The translations under genes and the position numbers were made by a program. DNA of 6,386 nt, from contig JAJZCU010000130.1 in assembly GCA_021828935.1 (NCBI GenBank), positions 1 to 6,386 of the forward strand, written 5' to 3'. This DNA is from Planctomycetota bacterium (lineage in GTDB: Bacteria; Planctomycetota; Phycisphaerae; WQYP01). Below the pieces are notes generated by a model. That model ran no database searches. It had not been told where the DNA came from and worked only from the letters and a program-made list of their open reading frames with translations. Position 1 is the stretch's first letter. Every line of letters starts with the position of its first letter. This document shows positions 6,009 through 6,386 of this stretch, piece after piece.

Positions 6009-6386
6009 ATGGCAATCCGAAATGCGGCGTGGGGTTTGGCGGCGGCGCTGGGCGCTGCGGCGGTGACTGTTGGCGGCGCGGCGTGGATTTATTGGCGCCG
6101 GGGGGGCAGGTCGCGACGGTCGCAGACGCCGGGTGGCGCCGCGGCCCAGGTGCAGGTCAGGTCTGGCCCCAGCGCCGGCGATCTGGCTGTGCTGGCCGAA
6201 CAACTACGCCAGGAAATCGCGCAGCGGGCCAATGTGGAAAAGGCCCTGCGCTTAAGCGAGGCCCGCGCCCGTGGAATGTTTGAAACCGCCGTTGACGCAA
6301 TTATTACCATAGATTCCTGCGGCATCATCGAATCTTTCAACCCCGCTGCCCAGCGGCTTTTCGGGTATACCGCCGAGGAGGTGGCC
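6009..6386 (+). CDS. Membrane-anchored PAS-domain sensor protein, probably a histidine kinase (3' end outside the window)
   Basis: The frame is open from the ATG at 6009 to the window edge, giving 126 residues without a stop. Residues 8-29 are a hydrophobic Ala/Gly-rich segment ending in WIYW and followed by the positive run RRGGRSRR, which indicates an N-terminal membrane anchor with the rest in the cytoplasm. A helical, probably coiled-coil linker follows at about 60-88 (LAEQLRQEIAQRANVEKALR). A PAS domain then begins with MFETAVDAIITID, continues as GIIESFNPAAQRLFGYTAEE, and is cut at the edge. This linker-PAS pattern is typical of PAS sensor histidine kinases, including FixL-like proteins, but a diguanylate cyclase or other output domain cannot be excluded. 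GGAA at 6000-6003 is a modest ribosome binding site. The gene is divergent from cydAB. Confidence 0.8.
   Translation, partial: MAIRNAAWGLAAALGAAAVTVGGAAWIYWRRGGRSRRSQTPGGAAAQVQVRSGPSAGDLAVLAEQLRQEIAQRANVEKALRLSEARARGMFETAVDAIITIDSCGIIESFNPAAQRLFGYTAEEVA

Noticed and set aside
6100..6115. Run of seven G around 6100-6106 as a possible phase-variable tract in the PAS-sensor gene
   Set aside because: The frame is intact through it, and a 7 base run in GC-rich coding DNA is not enough to propose slippage control.
5960..6283. 107-codon + strand frame at the right end
   Set aside because: It overlaps the PAS-sensor frame starting at 6009, which has a membrane segment and clear PAS motifs; the alternative frame is Gly/Arg-rich without motifs.

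Overview
The window carries six protein genes at roughly 57% G+C (estimated by eye). Four are complete and two are cut by the window edges. In order they are: the 3' end of recR (+), a type II restriction-modification pair (methyltransferase then XhoI/PaeR7I-like endonuclease, +), a zinc-ribbon/SUFU-domain protein (+), a cytochrome bd quinol oxidase pair cydB-cydA (-), and the start of a membrane-anchored PAS-domain sensor, probably a histidine kinase (+), running off the right edge. No rRNA, tRNA, CRISPR array, insertion sequence or phage gene was seen.

The organism is bacterial. The MJ0042-like N-terminal zinc ribbon and the SUFU domain lean weakly towards Planctomycetes/PVC or a similar environmental lineage. 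Nothing here fixes the taxon, and this assignment is inference only.

Layout. Bases 1-275 are RecR, followed by an A-tract/T-tract hairpin (297-326). Bases 432-2133 are the restriction-modification operon; the methyltransferase stop and endonuclease start overlap by 14 bp and no controller protein is present. This block looks like a defence cassette set beside a housekeeping recombination gene. Bases 2228-3109 encode the zinc ribbon-SUFU protein, with its own Shine-Dalgarno sequence. Bases 3110-3262 separate two convergent transcription units and are packed with four inverted repeats. Bases 3263-5738 are the cydAB operon, read leftward. Bases 5739-6008 form a divergent intergenic region containing a 7+7 bp dyad (5881-5901) over a possible -10 of the cydAB promoter. 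The PAS-sensor gene begins at 6009.

How the genes work together. cydA and cydB form the two-subunit quinol oxidase. The divergent PAS-sensor gene could be linked to respiratory control, but only position suggests this. The methyltransferase and endonuclease form one protection/cleavage pair, with CTCGAG as the family-based guess for the target. Nothing shows that the SUFU protein works with its neighbours. The points most worth a second look are the pairing of a beta-class TSPPYW methyltransferase with a XhoI-family nuclease, the zinc ribbon-SUFU architecture, and the dyad upstream of cydAB. I found no convincing wholly new system.
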